Assembly: GCF_000745835.1 (NCBI RefSeq)
Contig: NZ_JQKB01000015.1
Coordinates: 51,760-115,759, forward strand
Origin: Belnapia moabensis DSM 16746
GTDB taxonomy: Bacteria > Pseudomonadota > Alphaproteobacteria > Acetobacterales > Acetobacteraceae
Length of the DNA stretch: 64,000 bases
Direction: 5' to 3'
In this document: positions 39,544-49,869 of the stretch, piece after piece
Numbering within the stretch: position 1 is the stretch's first letter
How the letters are laid out: the number at the start of each line of letters is the position of its first letter
Translations under genes and position numbers: made by a program
The notes under the pieces: generated by a model
Databases searched by the model: none
What the model was told of the DNA's origin: nothing
What the model saw: the letters and a program-made list of their open reading frames with translations, nothing else

Positions 39544-40998
39544 ATGGGCCTGCGCTGCGACCTGATCATCCGCGACGCGACGCTGATCGACGGCACCGGC
39601 GCCCCGGCGCGGCGGGGCGATATCGGCGTCACCGGCGACCAGATCGCGGCCATCGGCGACCTCTCCGGGACGGGCGCGGACCGCGAAGTGATGGCCGATG
39701 GCCGGGCGGTGGCGCCGGGCTTCATCGACGCGCATACGCATGACGACCAGGCGGTGCTCTGCGGGCCGCAATGCATGATGTGCAAGACCTCGCAGGGGGT
39801 GACCACGGTGGTGGTCGGCAATTGCGGCATCAGCCTCTCGCCGGTGCCGATGGCGGAGCGGCCGCCGGCGCCGCTCGACCAGGTCTGTGCGCCGGAATGG
39901 TGGATCTTCGATAGTTTCGGCGCCTATGCGGAGCGGCTGCGGCGGGACCCGGCCGCGGTCAATACGCTGGCGTTGATCGGGCATATGTCGCTGCGCCTCG
40001 GGGCGATGGGGCGGGACCTCGACCGGCCGGCCACCGACCGCGAGGCGGAGGCGATGCGGCGCAGGCTCGCCGAGGCGCTGGCGGAGGGGGCGGCGGGGCT
40101 CTCGACCGGGCTGTTCTATGCGCCGAGCAAGCATGCGCCGACGGAGGAGGTGATCGCGGTCGCCGAGGCGCTGCGCGGCTATGGCGGGCTTTACGTCACC
40201 CATATGCGGAACGAGGCGGAGGGGGTGCTGGAGAGCATCGAGGAGACGCTCTCGATCGGTGCGGCGGCGGGGGTGCCGGTGGTCATCAGCCACCACAAAT
40301 GCGCCTTGCCGGAGAACCATGGCCGCTCGGTGGAGACGCTGGCGGCGATCGAGGCGGGGGCGAAGAGGCAGGCGGTGGCCTTCGACGTCTATCCCTACGC
40401 CGCCGCCTCCACCTCGCTCGCCGCGCGGAAGCCGCGGGCGGATGTGCCGGTCAGGATCGCCACCTCCCTCCCCTACCCCGAGATGGCGGGGCGGATGCTG
40501 GACGAGGTGGCAGTGGAGTGGGGCCTCTCGCTGGAGGGGGCCGTGGCGCGGCTGCTGCCGGCCAGCGGCATCTTCCACAACATGGCGGAGGAGGATGTGC
40601 AGCGGATAATGGCCCACCCGATGGCGATGATCGGCAGCGATGGCGGGCCGCTGGCGGAGCACCCGCATCCGAGGCTCTGGGGGACCTTCCCGCGGGTGAT
40701 CGGGCATTACGGGCGCGATCTCGGCTTGTTCGGGCTGGAGGCGGCCATCCACAAGATGACGGGGCGGCCGGCGGCGGTCTTCGGCCTCGAGGGGCGCGGG
40801 GTGCTGGCGCCGGGGGCCTTTGCCGACCTCGTGCTGTTCGACCCGGCGACCATCGCCGACCGCGCCACCTTCGCCGAGCCGCGGCAGCCGGCGGCGGGGA
40901 TCGCCGAGGTCTGGGTCAATGGGCAGACGGCCTATACCGGGGCGGGTGGCGCCACCGAGGCCCGGTCGGGCCGGCTCCTGCGGCGAGTCGCCGGCTGA
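39544..40998 (+). CDS. N-acyl-D-amino-acid deacylase family amidohydrolase
   Basis: 484 residues from the ATG at 39544 with GGGAG 8 bases upstream. Composite amidohydrolase fold: F-I-D-A-H-T-H-D-D metal motif, the family Cys in V-G-N-C-G-I-S-L, the I-S-H-H-K-C block and the late G-S-D-G-G-P-L catalytic Asp region. The C-terminal [13 protein letters not shown] completes the small beta domain. Typical enzymes deacylate N-acyl-D-amino acids; dihydroorotase-like or hydantoinase-like roles are possible alternatives. Confidence 0.88.
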   Translation: MGLRCDLIIRDATLIDGTGAPARRGDIGVTGDQIAAIGDLSGTGADREVMADGRAVAPGFIDAHTHDDQAVLCGPQCMMCKTSQGVTTVVVGNCGISLSPVPMAERPPAPLDQVCAPEWWIFDSFGAYAERLRRDPAAVNTLALIGHMSLRLGAMGRDLDRPATDREAEAMRRRLAEALAEGAAGLSTGLFYAPSKHAPTEEVIAVAEALRGYGGLYVTHMRNEAEGVLESIEETLSIGAAAGVPVVISHHKCALPENHGRSVETLAAIEAGAKRQAVAFDVYPYAAASTSLAARKPRADVPVRIATSLPYPEMAGRMLDEVAVEWGLSLEGAVARLLPASGIFHNMAEEDVQRIMAHPMAMIGSDGGPLAEHPHPRLWGTFPRVIGHYGRDLGLFGLEAAIHKMTGRPAAVFGLEGRGVLAPGAFADLVLFDPATIADRATFAEPRQPAAGIAEVWVNGQTAYTGAGGATEARSGRLLRRVAG

Positions 40999-41050
40999 TT
41001 CCGGGGCCGTGCGACAGACGCGACAATTCTTCCGCGACTATGGGACTGCG

Positions 41051-44000
41051 ATGAGACGCATAAGGCGTCCTATGCCGGATATGCCCGACCATGCCCCGAC
41101 GCAGGATCTGATGGACCCCGCCGAGGCCTCGCTGCTGCTCCCTGCCCTGCTCCGGCAGATGAAGGCCGGCATCGCCGTGTTCGAGCCGGACCAGACGCTG
41201 CGCCTCGCCAACCCGGCCCTCGCCGCGGTGCTGGGGCTGACGATGCGGCCCTTCCGCGGGCAGCGGCTCGACATGCTGCTCGGCCCCTCGGCGGGGCCGG
41301 CGCTCGATGCCGCCCTCGCCCCCTTCAAGGCCCCGGCTGGCGGCACCGCCCGCTGGACCACGCCGGATGAGCGGCGGATCGAGGTGGAGGTGGAGGTGCT
41401 GGCCGATGGCAGCCGCCTCGGCCTGCTGCGCGACGTGACCTGGCAGCGCGAGGCGGAGGAGAACCTGGCCGAGGCGCGCGGCCGCACCGAGCTGCTGCTG
41501 CGCTACGTCACCGATTGCGTCGTGCTGCTCGACCCCGATGGGGTGATCCTCGAGAATACCGACCGCTCCGGCCGACTGCTCGACCTGCCGCCGGAGCTGG
41601 TGCAGCCGGGCTGCACCCATCAGGAGGTGCTGCGCCATATGTACCGGCGCGGCGATTACGGCTTCGCCGAGACGGAGGACGAGTTCGTCGCCCGGCGGCG
41701 GGCCGAGATCCTGTCTTCCGGCGATCTCACCTTTACCGCACTGATGCCGAGCGGCGTCTGGGCGGAGTATAATTTCTGGCCGCGTCTGGACGGCCACCTG
41801 CTCATCATCATCCGCGACGTGACCGCGCTGAAGGAGGCGCAGGCGACGCTGGAGGCGGAGCGCGCCCAGGCCCGCCGCCTGCTCGCCAATCTCAGCGATG
41901 CGGTGATGCTGTTCGATGCCGATGGCACGCTGCTCGAATCCAACGGGCATGAGGAGGCGGTGCTCGGCCTGCCGGCGGAATTCGGCGAGCCGGGCGCACG
42001 CTTCCAGGATGCGCTGCGCTACATGGTCCGCCGCGGCGATTTCGGTCACGATCGGCCGGAGGATGCCGAGGTCGCCATGCATTGGCTGGCCCTCACCTCG
42101 CCCGGCCACAAGCGGATTGCACAGCGCTTCGCCAATGGCCGCTGGATCGAGCTGCACTACCATCCGCAGCCGGACGGCAAGCTCTACATCGTCGCCCGCG
42201 ACATCACCGAGATGCGCGAGAGCGCCCTGGCGCTGGAGGCCGAGCGGGCGACCTTGCGCACCGTCATCGACAACCTGGCCGATGGCGTCATGTTGTATGA
42301 CAAGGACTACCGCTGGCGCATCGCCAACCGGCAGCTCATGGACTTCCTCCGCCTGCCGCCGGAGATCGCGCATCCGGGCGCGAGCGGGCGGGATATCCTC
42401 CGCTTCCAGGCCCTGCGCGGCGATTTCGGGCCACCGCCCGAGGACCCGGTGGCGCTCGAGGCGTTGGTGGAGGAGCGCGCCCAGGCCATGCTGCAGCCGG
42501 GCGGCAACCGCTACGTCCGCAAGACCGCCGGCGGCTACTGGATCGAGTTCAACATGCTGCCCCTGCCGGATGGCGGGCTGCTGACCTGCTTCCGCGACAT
42601 CACGCGCCTCAAGGACCAGGAGGAGGCGCTGGAGGCGGAGCGCGCCCTGCTCCGCCGCGTGCTGGACGGGCTGCAGGATGCGGTGATCCTGCTCGACCCG
42701 GATGGCGCCATCGTCGAGACCAATGGCAAGGCCCCTGCCCTCTTCGGCCTGCCGGAGGAGCTGATGCAGCGCGGCTCCTCGCACCAGGCGGTGCAGCGCT
42801 GGCGCTACCGCCACGGCGACTTCGGCTTCGACCGGCCGGAGGACGAGGTGGTGGAGGAGCGCTGGGCGACCGTGAAGGCGAGCGAAGGGCCGATGCCGCT
42901 GCGCCTGATGCCGAACGGCAAATGGGTGGAGAATCAGTTCCGCACCCTCCCCAACGGCCAGATCCTCGCCACCTGCCGGGACATGACGGCCTTGAAGCTC
43001 AACGAGCAGGCGGCGCTGGCCGCCAAGGGCGAAGCCGAGGCGGCGCGCGACGCGGCCGAGACGGCGGCACGGGCCAAGGCGACCTTCCTCGCCGCCATGA
43101 GCCACGAGATCCGCACGCCGATGAACGGCGTGCTCGGGATGATGGAAATCCTCGAGCGCTCCGGCCTCTCGGCCGAGCAGGGCCGGGCGCTGGCGGTGAT
43201 GCGGGAGAGCGCGCAGTCGCTGCTCCGCATCATCGACGACATCCTCGACTTCTCGAAGATCGATGCCGGGCGGCTGGAGGTGGAGGCCCTGCCCTTCAGC
43301 CTGCGCAGCCTGGTGGACGGCATGGTGGAGACGCTGGCGCCGCAGGCCCGCGCCAAGGGGCTTGCCCTGTTCACCGACCCGGCGGGGCCGGGGCCGGACT
43401 GGGTGACGGGCGACCCGACGCGGGTGCGGCAGATCCTCTTCAACCTGCTCGGCAATGCGTTGAAATTCACCGAGCGCGGCTTCGTCCGGGTGATGGCGGA
43501 TACGCGGCCGGAGCCGGACGGGCGGGTGCAGGTGGTGCTGGCGGTGGAGGACAGCGGGATCGGGATGGATGCGGCGGCGCAGCTGCGGCTGTTCCAGCCC
43601 TTCGCCCAGGCCGACAGCTCGACCACGCGGCGCTTCGGCGGGACGGGGCTCGGGCTGTCCATCGTCCGGCGACTGGCGCAGCTGATGGGCGGCGACGTCA
43701 CGGTGGAGAGCACGCCGGGACGGGGCAGCCGCTTCACCGTGACCTTGCTGCTCGCCCCGGCGGCGGCAGGGGAGGCAGCGGAGGCGGCGGTCTCCATCCC
43801 GGCGGCGGTGCCGCAGACGCTCGAAGGGCTGCCGCGGCTCCTGGTGGCGGACGACCATCCGGTGAACCGGGAAGTGCTGCTGCGCCAGCTTGAGGTGCTC
43901 GGCCTCAGCGCCGACGTGGCGGAGGACGGGGCGGCGGCGCTGAAGCTCTGGCAGGCGCGGCGGCACGGCATCCTGCTGCTCGACCTGCACATGCCGGAGC

Positions 44001-44566
44001 TCGACGGCTTCGGCCTGGCGCGGCGCATCCGCGAGGAAGAGGCGATTGAGGGACTGCCGCGTACCGGCCTCGTGGCGGTGACGGCGGATGCGCTGAAGGG
44101 CGAGGATGCACGCTGCTATGCGGCGGGGATGGACGGCTTCCTGTCCAAGCCCGTTTCGCTCGATGCGCTGGCGCGCACCCTCGGCCGCTGGCTGCCTGAG
44201 CTGGCACCGGAGGGGACGGCGACGGGGGAGGATACGGTGAGCGGCGCGCTGTTCGACCCGGAGGCGCTGCGCGGGCTGTTCGGGGCGGATGCGGGGCGGC
44301 TGGCGGGCATCCTCGACAGCTTCGCCGCCAATGCGCAGCAGGAGGTGGCGGTGCTGGCGGCAGCGGCGGAGCCGGACCGGCTGGCGGGCACGGCGCACCG
44401 GCTGAAGGGCGCCTCGCACATGGTCGGCGCAAGGCTGTTGGCGGAGCAGGCGGCGCGCGTCGAGAGCCTGGCGCGCGAGGGCGAGCTGGCGGCGGCGCGG
44501 CAGGCGGTGGAGGGGATGGAGACACTGCTGGCGCGGACGCTGAAGGCGGCGCGGGCCGGGTTGTAG
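41051..44566 (+). CDS. Hybrid sensor histidine kinase with five PAS domains, REC and Hpt
   Basis: 1171 residues from the ATG at 41051; ATGs at 41072 (AAGG 6 bases ahead) and 41081 are alternatives. The order is a PAS at about 20-135, four similar PAS units at about 146-260, 274-388, 402-520 and 533-650 (three carry an R-x-G-D-F/Y-G-F motif and one R-G-D-F-G), HisKA with [13 protein letters not shown] (about 680-745), HATPase (about 783-903), REC with [12 protein letters not shown] (about 928-1046) and Hpt with A-H-R-L-K-G-A-S-H (about 1067-1165). No membrane helices, so it is cytoplasmic. It lacks an adjacent cognate regulator on the same strand. Confidence 0.93.
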   Translation: MRRIRRPMPDMPDHAPTQDLMDPAEASLLLPALLRQMKAGIAVFEPDQTLRLANPALAAVLGLTMRPFRGQRLDMLLGPSAGPALDAALAPFKAPAGGTARWTTPDERRIEVEVEVLADGSRLGLLRDVTWQREAEENLAEARGRTELLLRYVTDCVVLLDPDGVILENTDRSGRLLDLPPELVQPGCTHQEVLRHMYRRGDYGFAETEDEFVARRRAEILSSGDLTFTALMPSGVWAEYNFWPRLDGHLLIIIRDVTALKEAQATLEAERAQARRLLANLSDAVMLFDADGTLLESNGHEEAVLGLPAEFGEPGARFQDALRYMVRRGDFGHDRPEDAEVAMHWLALTSPGHKRIAQRFANGRWIELHYHPQPDGKLYIVARDITEMRESALALEAERATLRTVIDNLADGVMLYDKDYRWRIANRQLMDFLRLPPEIAHPGASGRDILRFQALRGDFGPPPEDPVALEALVEERAQAMLQPGGNRYVRKTAGGYWIEFNMLPLPDGGLLTCFRDITRLKDQEEALEAERALLRRVLDGLQDAVILLDPDGAIVETNGKAPALFGLPEELMQRGSSHQAVQRWRYRHGDFGFDRPEDEVVEERWATVKASEGPMPLRLMPNGKWVENQFRTLPNGQILATCRDMTALKLNEQAALAAKGEAEAARDAAETAARAKATFLAAMSHEIRTPMNGVLGMMEILERSGLSAEQGRALAVMRESAQSLLRIIDDILDFSKIDAGRLEVEALPFSLRSLVDGMVETLAPQARAKGLALFTDPAGPGPDWVTGDPTRVRQILFNLLGNALKFTERGFVRVMADTRPEPDGRVQVVLAVEDSGIGMDAAAQLRLFQPFAQADSSTTRRFGGTGLGLSIVRRLAQLMGGDVTVESTPGRGSRFTVTLLLAPAAAGEAAEAAVSIPAAVPQTLEGLPRLLVADDHPVNREVLLRQLEVLGLSADVAEDGAAALKLWQARRHGILLLDLHMPELDGFGLARRIREEEAIEGLPRTGLVAVTADALKGEDARCYAAGMDGFLSKPVSLDALARTLGRWLPELAPEGTATGEDTVSGALFDPEALRGLFGADAGRLAGILDSFAANAQQEVAVLAAAAEPDRLAGTAHRLKGASHMVGARLLAEQAARVESLAREGELAAARQAVEGMETLLARTLKAARAGL

Positions 44567-44588
44567 CGCCAGGGGTGCGGCATGGTAT

Positions 44589-44607
44589 GCAGGGCGATGC
44601 TCCCTGC
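44589..44607 (+). terminator. Hairpin between the hybrid kinase and marC
   Basis: GCAGGG-CGATGCT-CCCTGC, a perfect six-pair stem in the 64-base gap. No T-run follows. Confidence 0.4.
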
Positions 44608-44630
44608 CCTACCGATGCGCGCCGCCTGAC

Positions 44631-45302
44631 ATGCCCGATTTCGGCAATGGGGTGCAGAGCTTCGTCCTCGCCTTCTCAGCGCTCTTCTCCATCGTGAACC
44701 CGATCGGCGCCGCGCTGGTCTTCAGCGAGGTGACGGCCGGCCGCAGCCATGCGGAGCGGGTGCTGCTGGCCAAGCGGATCGGCCTTTATGCCGCGATGAT
44801 GATGCTCGGGGCGCTCTGGCTCGGCGCCTATGTGCTGGAGTTCTTCGGCGTCTCGCTGGCGGCGCTGCGCATCGCCGGCGGGCTGGTGGTGGCTGTGCGG
44901 GCCTGGAGCCTGCTGATGGCGCCCGAGACGATCGAGGCGCGCAAGCAGGAGCAGGCGGGCGAGGCGACCGGTGCGGCGGACGATGCCTTCTTCCCGCTGA
45001 CCATGCCCTTCACCACGGGGCCAGGCACCATCTCTGTCGCGGTCGCGCTCGGCGCCAACCGGCCGCCGGGCGGCATCGGGGCGATCCTGCCCTTCTTCGC
45101 CGGGGTTTCAGCGGCGGCGGTGGCCGTCGCGGTGACGGTGTGGCTCGCCTATTCCTCGGCGGACCGGCTGACCGGGCTGCTCGGCGAGGCGCGGGCGCGG
45201 GTGGTGTCGCGGCTGGCGGCCTTCCTGATGCTCTGCGTGGGGACGCAGATCACCCTCGGCGGCGTCATCGACGTGCTGCGGCCGTTGCTGGCGGCGCGTT
45301 GA
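44631..45302 (+). CDS. MarC family membrane protein
   Basis: 223 residues with six membrane helices. MarC/UPF0056 signatures: F-S-A-L-F-S-I-V-N-P-I-G-A-A-L-V-F at the start and F-F-P-L-T-M-P-F-T-T-G-P-G-T-I-S-V-A in the middle. Function not established, despite the historical name from multiple antibiotic resistance. The stop codon overlaps a perfect 12-bp hairpin. Confidence 0.92.
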   Translation: MPDFGNGVQSFVLAFSALFSIVNPIGAALVFSEVTAGRSHAERVLLAKRIGLYAAMMMLGALWLGAYVLEFFGVSLAALRIAGGLVVAVRAWSLLMAPETIEARKQEQAGEATGAADDAFFPLTMPFTTGPGTISVAVALGANRPPGGIGAILPFFAGVSAAAVAVAVTVWLAYSSADRLTGLLGEARARVVSRLAAFLMLCVGTQITLGGVIDVLRPLLAAR

Positions 45303-45328
45303 GGCTGCGATCCGCCGATCGCAGCCTC
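45301..45328 (+). terminator. Perfect 12-bp stem hairpin overlapping the marC stop
   Basis: GAGGCTGCGATC, loop CGCC, GATCGCAGCCTC. This is the strongest simple hairpin seen in the window. The first two bases belong to the marC TGA. No T-run follows. Confidence 0.7.
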
Positions 45329-45345
45329 AACGCTGTTACCTGATC

Positions 45346-45389
45346 GCGTGATTCACGCCTCCGGCCGTTCCGGCCTGCGGCGATCACGC
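45346..45389 (-). terminator. Hairpin after the response regulator gene
   Basis: GCGTGAT (45346-45352) pairs with ATCACGC (45383-45389), with an inner GGCC-GTTCC-GGCC stem. It lies 8 bases beyond the response regulator stop on the minus strand. Weak call. Confidence 0.35.
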
Positions 45390-45396
45390 TCCAGCC

Positions 45397-46110
45397 TCAA
45401 TCCCGCGGTGGGACGAACATGTAGCCGACGCCGCGGACGCTGCGGATCGCCTCGGGCTTGGCAGGGTCAGCCTCCAGCTTGCGGCGGAGACGGAGGATGC
45501 GGTTGTCGATCGCCCGGTCGAAGGCATCCGCCTCGCGGTGGGAGCTGGATTCGAGCAGCCAGTCGCGCGTCAGGGGTCGGTTGGGGTGGCTGACGAAGAG
45601 CTTCAGCAGGTCGAACTCGCTGGCGGTCAGCGCATCCTCGCTGCCGTCGGGGCGGACCAGCAGGCGGCGCTCCAGGTCCAGCATGCAGGTGCCCACGCGG
45701 ACCTCGGAAACCTTGGCCGGCGGCGGGGCGGCGGCGCCGGCAGAGCGGCGCAGCAGGGCGCGGACGCGAGCGAGCAGCTCGCGCGGCTCGAAGGGCTTGG
45801 TGACATAGTCGTCGGCGCCGGATTCGAGGCCGACGACGCGGTCCACCATGTCGCCCGCCGAGGTCAGCATCAAGATGCCGATGCGCGCCGAGCGGCCGCG
45901 CAGCCAGCGTGCTAGGGCGAAGCCGTCCTCCGCCTCGCCGAGCTGGACGTCGAGGATCGCGAGGTCCGGCATCGCCTGCTCGGCCATGCGCTTGAGCTCG
46001 GCGCCGGAGGCGGCGGGCACCGGGCGCAGCCCGTGCTGGGATAGGTAGTCGGTGACCAGCTGGCGCTGGAAGCCGTCATCCTCCACCAGCACGATGCGGG
46101 GTGCCGCCAT
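45397..46110 (-). CDS. OmpR/PhoB-family response regulator
   Basis: 237 residues. Receiver domain at 5-115 with the acidic pair E-D-D, phosphoacceptor Asp54 (L-A-I-L-D-V-Q-L), the T-S-A switch residue region and Lys in Y-V-T-K-P-F-E-P. Winged-helix DNA-binding domain at about 135-235 with L-T-A-S-E-F-D-L-L-K-L-F and R-A-I-D-N-R-I-L-R-L-R-R-K-L-E. No sensor kinase lies beside it on the same strand. It diverges from phoX, so it may regulate that gene; phosphate control is inference. Confidence 0.93.
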   Translation of the reverse strand: MAAPRIVLVEDDGFQRQLVTDYLSQHGLRPVPAASGAELKRMAEQAMPDLAILDVQLGEAEDGFALARWLRGRSARIGILMLTSAGDMVDRVVGLESGADDYVTKPFEPRELLARVRALLRRSAGAAAPPPAKVSEVRVGTCMLDLERRLLVRPDGSEDALTASEFDLLKLFVSHPNRPLTRDWLLESSSHREADAFDRAIDNRILRLRRKLEADPAKPEAIRSVRGVGYMFVPPRD

Positions 46111-46176
46111 GCGTCTCGCTCACTCCTCGGGAGCGCGGAGTGTAACCGAGGCGGGCCGCCCGGCAAGGGCCATGGG

Positions 46177-46207
46177 AATGACGTAAAAGCTTCATCGAGG
46201 CGTCATT
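46177..46207 (+). promoter_or_regulatory. Pho-box-like direct repeat and inverted repeat upstream of phoX
   Basis: GCTTCAT-CGAG-GCGTCAT (46189-46206) has the 7-4-7 layout of a PhoB box, with TCAT conserved in both halves. An inverted repeat AATGACG (46177-46183)/CGTCATT (46201-46207) overlaps it. It lies between the divergent response regulator and phoX genes. The consensus match is partial. Confidence 0.45.
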
Positions 46208-46264
46208 CTGCTTTCCCTGGCCGGGACTAGCTGAAGCGCCAGGATTGCAAGGGATAGAGACACC

Positions 46265-48190
46265 GTGCCGGACTTCATCGAGATCGAGGATATCGGCAGC
46301 AACCCGGCGCCGCGCGAGACCCTGGTGGAGATCGCGGAGCGCCGGCTCTCGCGCCGCGGGGTACTGGCCGGGGCGACGGCCGCCGCCGCAGCGCTGGCCG
46401 CCGCCGGGCCGGCCCTCGCCGAGGCGGCGGGGCCATCGAGCCTCGGCTTCGGCGAGCTCAGTCACCGGCTGAGCCAGCGTGACGCGGTGGCCGAGGGCTA
46501 CGAGATCCAGACCGTGATCCGCTGGGGCGACCCGGTGCTGGCCGACGCCCCGCCCTTCGACCCGGCGGCGCAGACGGCCGCGGCCCAGGCGCAGCAATTC
46601 GGCTACAACAACGACTATCTCGACTTCTTCCCGCTGCCGCGCGGGTCGAGGGCGAGCGACCACGGGCTGCTGGTGGTCAACCACGAATATACCAACACCA
46701 ACCTGATGTTCGCCGGGCTCGGCGCCGGCCGCGCCGCGGCGCAGAAGGCGAGCGCCGAGCAGGCGGCGGTGGAGCAGGCGGCGCATGGCCTCTCCGTCGT
46801 CGAGATCCGCCGGCAGGACGGGCGCTGGGCGCCGGTGCGGGACGGGCGGCTGAACCGGCGCATCACCGCCACGACGCCGATGCGGATCAGCGGCCCGGCG
46901 GCGGGGCATGACCGGCTGAAGACCAATGCCGACCCGACGGGCACGCGTGTGCTGGGCACGCTCAACAACTGCGCCGGCGGCAACACGCCCTGGGACACGG
47001 TCCTGACGGCGGAGGAGAATTTCAACGTCTATTTCGGCGGCGCGGCGGCGGAGACGGGGGCGCAGAGGGACCACTACAGGCGCTACGGCATCATCGCCCA
47101 GGCCAACTACGCCTGGCCGCGCTACGAGCCGCGCTTCGACCTCGACCGCGAGCCGAATGAGCCGAACCGCTTCGGCTGGGTGGTGGAATTCGATCCCTAC
47201 GACCCGGCCTCGGTGCCGGTGAAGCGGACGGCGCTCGGGCATTTCAAGCACGAGGCTTGCACCCATGCGATCAGCGCGGACGGGCGCGTCGTCATCTACA
47301 TGGGCGATGACGAGCGCTACGAGTATATCTACAAATTCGTCACGGCGCGGCCCTTCGTTGCGGGCGATGCCGCGGCCAACCGCGACCTGCTGGACGAGGG
47401 CACGCTGTATGTCGCCCGCTTCCAGGACGACGGCACGCTGGTCTGGCTGCCGCTGGTGCATGGCGAGGGGCCGCTGACAGCGGCGAATGGCTTCGCCTCG
47501 CAGGCCCATGTGCTGATCGAGACGCGGCGGGCGGCGGACCTGCTGGGTGCTACGCCGATGGACCGGCCGGAGGATGTGGAGCCGAACCCGGCGACGGGCC
47601 GCGTCTATGCCATGCTGACCAACAACGGCTCCCGCACGGCGCAGCGGCTGAACGCCGCCAACCCACGGCCGAGCAACGACCACGGGCATGTGGTGGAGAT
47701 CACCCCGCCCGGCGCCGGGACGGGGCGCGTCGATCATGCGGCGGCGACGGGAAGGTGGGAAATCTTCCTCCTCGCCGGCAAGCCGGGCGTCGATGCGGGC
47801 GCGCGCTACCACCGGGCGACGAGCGACCAGGGCTGGCTCTCCTGCCCCGACAATTGCGCCTTCGACAAGCATGGGCGGATGTGGATCGCGACCGACGGCG
47901 CGCCGGCGGCGGCGGGCGTGGCGGATGGGCTCTATGCCGCAGATACCAGCGGCTATGGGCGGGCGCTGCCGCGGCTCTTCTACCAGGCGGCGACCGGGGC
48001 GGAAGTCTGCGGGCCGTGCTTCACGCCGGATGGGGAGACGATCTTCCTCGCCATCCAGCATCCCGGCGAGGACCCGGGCAGCAGCTTCGAGCGGCCGAGC
48101 ACCCGCTGGCCGGACTTCCAGGAGGGCACGCCGCCGCGGCCTTCCGTCATCGCCATCACCCGGAAGGGCGGCGGCGAGATCGGGAGCTGA
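46265..48190 (+). CDS. phoX: PhoX-family alkaline phosphatase (DUF839), Tat-exported
   Basis: 641 residues from a GTG start. Twin-arginine signal E-R-R-L-S-R-R-G-V-L-A-G followed by an Ala-rich core and a cleavage site near A-L-A-E. PhoX blocks seen are Y-N-N-D-Y-L-D-F-F-P-L, V-V-N-H-E-Y-T-N, N-N-C-A-G-G-N-T-P-W-D-T-V-L-T-A-E-E-N-F, G-H-F-K-H-E-A and the C-terminal S-C-P-D-N-C-A-F-D. PhoX enzymes are calcium/iron phosphatases exported to the periplasm under phosphate limitation. A Pho-box-like repeat lies upstream and a strong hairpin downstream. Confidence 0.9.
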   Translation: MPDFIEIEDIGSNPAPRETLVEIAERRLSRRGVLAGATAAAAALAAAGPALAEAAGPSSLGFGELSHRLSQRDAVAEGYEIQTVIRWGDPVLADAPPFDPAAQTAAAQAQQFGYNNDYLDFFPLPRGSRASDHGLLVVNHEYTNTNLMFAGLGAGRAAAQKASAEQAAVEQAAHGLSVVEIRRQDGRWAPVRDGRLNRRITATTPMRISGPAAGHDRLKTNADPTGTRVLGTLNNCAGGNTPWDTVLTAEENFNVYFGGAAAETGAQRDHYRRYGIIAQANYAWPRYEPRFDLDREPNEPNRFGWVVEFDPYDPASVPVKRTALGHFKHEACTHAISADGRVVIYMGDDERYEYIYKFVTARPFVAGDAAANRDLLDEGTLYVARFQDDGTLVWLPLVHGEGPLTAANGFASQAHVLIETRRAADLLGATPMDRPEDVEPNPATGRVYAMLTNNGSRTAQRLNAANPRPSNDHGHVVEITPPGAGTGRVDHAAATGRWEIFLLAGKPGVDAGARYHRATSDQGWLSCPDNCAFDKHGRMWIATDGAPAAAGVADGLYAADTSGYGRALPRLFYQAATGAEVCGPCFTPDGETIFLAIQHPGEDPGSSFERPSTRWPDFQEGTPPRPSVIAITRKGGGEIGS

Positions 48191-48211
48191 GGCGCGGGCG
48201 TCGTCCGTTCG

Positions 48212-48236
48212 CCGACGCGGTCCCTGGCCGCGTCGG
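48212..48236 (+). terminator. Nine-bp stem hairpin after phoX
   Basis: CCGACGCGG, loop TCCCTGG, CCGCGTCGG, perfect pairing, 22 bases after the phoX stop. Probable terminator; no T-run. Confidence 0.6.
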
Positions 48237-48286
48237 GCCACCCCCCTCATAGTGGAGTGCGAAACGGGTCCGGGGACGAGGCGCCG

Positions 48287-49591
48287 ATGACATCCAGGCT
48301 GCGCGGCTGGCTGGAGGGACTGGGCGATCTGTTCTGGCTGCGCCCTGCCTTCCTGGTAACCCTGGGCGTCCTGCTCGGCGAGCTGATGGCCAGGGCCGAG
48401 CGGGCCGGCATCGCGGGCGACTGGGCGAGTGCGGGCTGGATCTATGCCGGCGGCGAGGCCGGGGCCCGGGCCCTGCTCGGTGCCGTCGCCACCTCCACCA
48501 TCGGGGTGGCCGGCACCGTATTCTCCATCACCGTCGCCGCGCTGTCGCTCGCCTCGGGCCAGATGGGGCCGCGCCTGCTGCGCCACTTCATCCGGGACCC
48601 GGGTAACCAGTGGGTGCTTGGCATCTTTCTCGGCACCTTCGCCTATGCCCTGATGCTGCTGCGCACGGTGCGCTCCGTTCAGGAACAGGCCTTCGTGCCG
48701 CATCTCGGCATCACCGGGGCGCTCGTGCTGGCGCTGCTCTGCGTCGGTGCCCTGGTCTGGTTCGTCCACCATGTCGCCAACAGCATCAACATCGATACCG
48801 TGATCGGCCTGGTCCATGCGGAGTTGATGGATGCCGTCACCAGCCTCGAGCAGGGCGAGGAGGCCGACAGGCCGGGTGTGGCGGCGACGGAAGCTGGTGT
48901 TCCAGCGGTGCCGCTGCGCTACCCGCGCGCCGGCTTCCTGCGCACCCTCGACGAGGATGCGCTTGCGGACTGGGCGGCCTCGTGCGGCGCCGTACTGCGG
49001 CTGCATGTCAGGACGGGCGATTACCTGTTCCCGGGGGCGGCGGTCGGCGAGGTTCTCCTCCCGCAAGGCCGGGCGCCGGCCGAGGCGAGCCGCTCGGCCG
49101 AGGAGGCCTTCGAGGCGGCGGCGCTGACCGGGGACCGGCAGGCGGCCGTGCAGGACCTAGAATTCGCCGTCCGTCAGATGGTGGAGGTCGCCGTTCGCGC
49201 CCTGTCGCCCGGCATCAACGACCCTTTCACCGCGATGGTGGTGCTGGACCGCCTCGGCGCGACGCTTTGCGAGGTTGCAATGCGGCGCATGCCCGCCCCT
49301 GTGCTGTGCCGCGGGGACCAGAGCGTGCTCCTGCGGCACGTCACCGATTACGACGGCCTCTGCGATGCCATGTTCCATATGATCCGTCAGAACAGCGGAG
49401 GCTCCTCAGCCGTACTGATCCGCATGGTGGACACCTTGCGGCGTGTGCATGAGGTGGAGCGGAATCCGAGGCGCCGCACCACCCTGCGCCGTCATGCCGG
49501 GCTGGTGCTCGCGCTGGGACGGATGGAAGTGAAGGATGCAGCGGGCCTTGCCGACCTGGAGGCGCGCGGAGCGCGGATGGCGGCGGCGTAA
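48287..49591 (+). CDS. DUF2254 family membrane protein
   Basis: 434 residues from the ATG at 48287, with a purine-rich GGGGACGAGG about 7 bases upstream; a GTG at 48257 would add ten residues. Four membrane helices in the first 170 residues, including the family block G-V-A-G-T-V-F-S-I-T-V-A-A-L-S-L-A-S-G-Q. A soluble C-terminal domain carries the A-L-S-P-G-I-N-D-P-F-T-A signature. Function unknown. Confidence 0.88.
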   Translation: MTSRLRGWLEGLGDLFWLRPAFLVTLGVLLGELMARAERAGIAGDWASAGWIYAGGEAGARALLGAVATSTIGVAGTVFSITVAALSLASGQMGPRLLRHFIRDPGNQWVLGIFLGTFAYALMLLRTVRSVQEQAFVPHLGITGALVLALLCVGALVWFVHHVANSINIDTVIGLVHAELMDAVTSLEQGEEADRPGVAATEAGVPAVPLRYPRAGFLRTLDEDALADWAASCGAVLRLHVRTGDYLFPGAAVGEVLLPQGRAPAEASRSAEEAFEAAALTGDRQAAVQDLEFAVRQMVEVAVRALSPGINDPFTAMVVLDRLGATLCEVAMRRMPAPVLCRGDQSVLLRHVTDYDGLCDAMFHMIRQNSGGSSAVLIRMVDTLRRVHEVERNPRRRTTLRRHAGLVLALGRMEVKDAAGLADLEARGARMAAA

Positions 49592-49644
49592 GGGGGGCGC
49601 CCTTTGTCGCCCCGCAATGCGGAAGCGGGCCTGGACAGGGAGTG

Positions 49645-49869
49645 CTACGGCTCCCGCTGCCAGTCGGCACCGTCGAGGCGGCGGTCGACCTGGTGCTTCG
49701 CCTCCTCGATGAGGATGGCGAGGCCGGCGGGCACCGTGTTGCGCAGGACCGCCCGCGGCTGGCCATCGGGCGGGTGGATGGCAACCGTCCAGCCCTGCGG
49801 CGCGGCGCCACGGGCGACCAGGCGATGGGCGCGGTAGAGGCTGGAGCGAGGCGGGGCTCGGCGGTCCAT
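49645..49869 (-). CDS. Small hypothetical protein
   Basis: 74 residues from the ATG at 49869 (M-D-R-R-A-P-P-R). Soluble, with a pattern like many short alphaproteobacterial hypotheticals: W-T-V-A-I-H-P-P-D-G-Q-P-R-A-V-L-R-N-T, then L-I-E-E-A-K-H-Q-V-D-R-R-L. Convergent with the DUF2254 gene. Not recognised. It could be spurious, but the amino acid pattern looks coding. Confidence 0.5.
   Translation of the reverse strand: MDRRAPPRSSLYRAHRLVARGAAPQGWTVAIHPPDGQPRAVLRNTVPAGLAILIEEAKHQVDRRLDGADWQREP

Noticed and set aside
40916..44419. Long open frame on the strand opposite the hybrid kinase
   Set aside because: Composition (His/Arg/Gln/Pro rich) and lack of motifs show it is a GC3 shadow of the kinase.
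46076..49066. Nearly 1000-codon open frame opposite phoX and the DUF2254 gene
   Set aside because: It spans two clearly coding genes and a terminator, has no domain signal, and is Arg/Gly/Pro rich.
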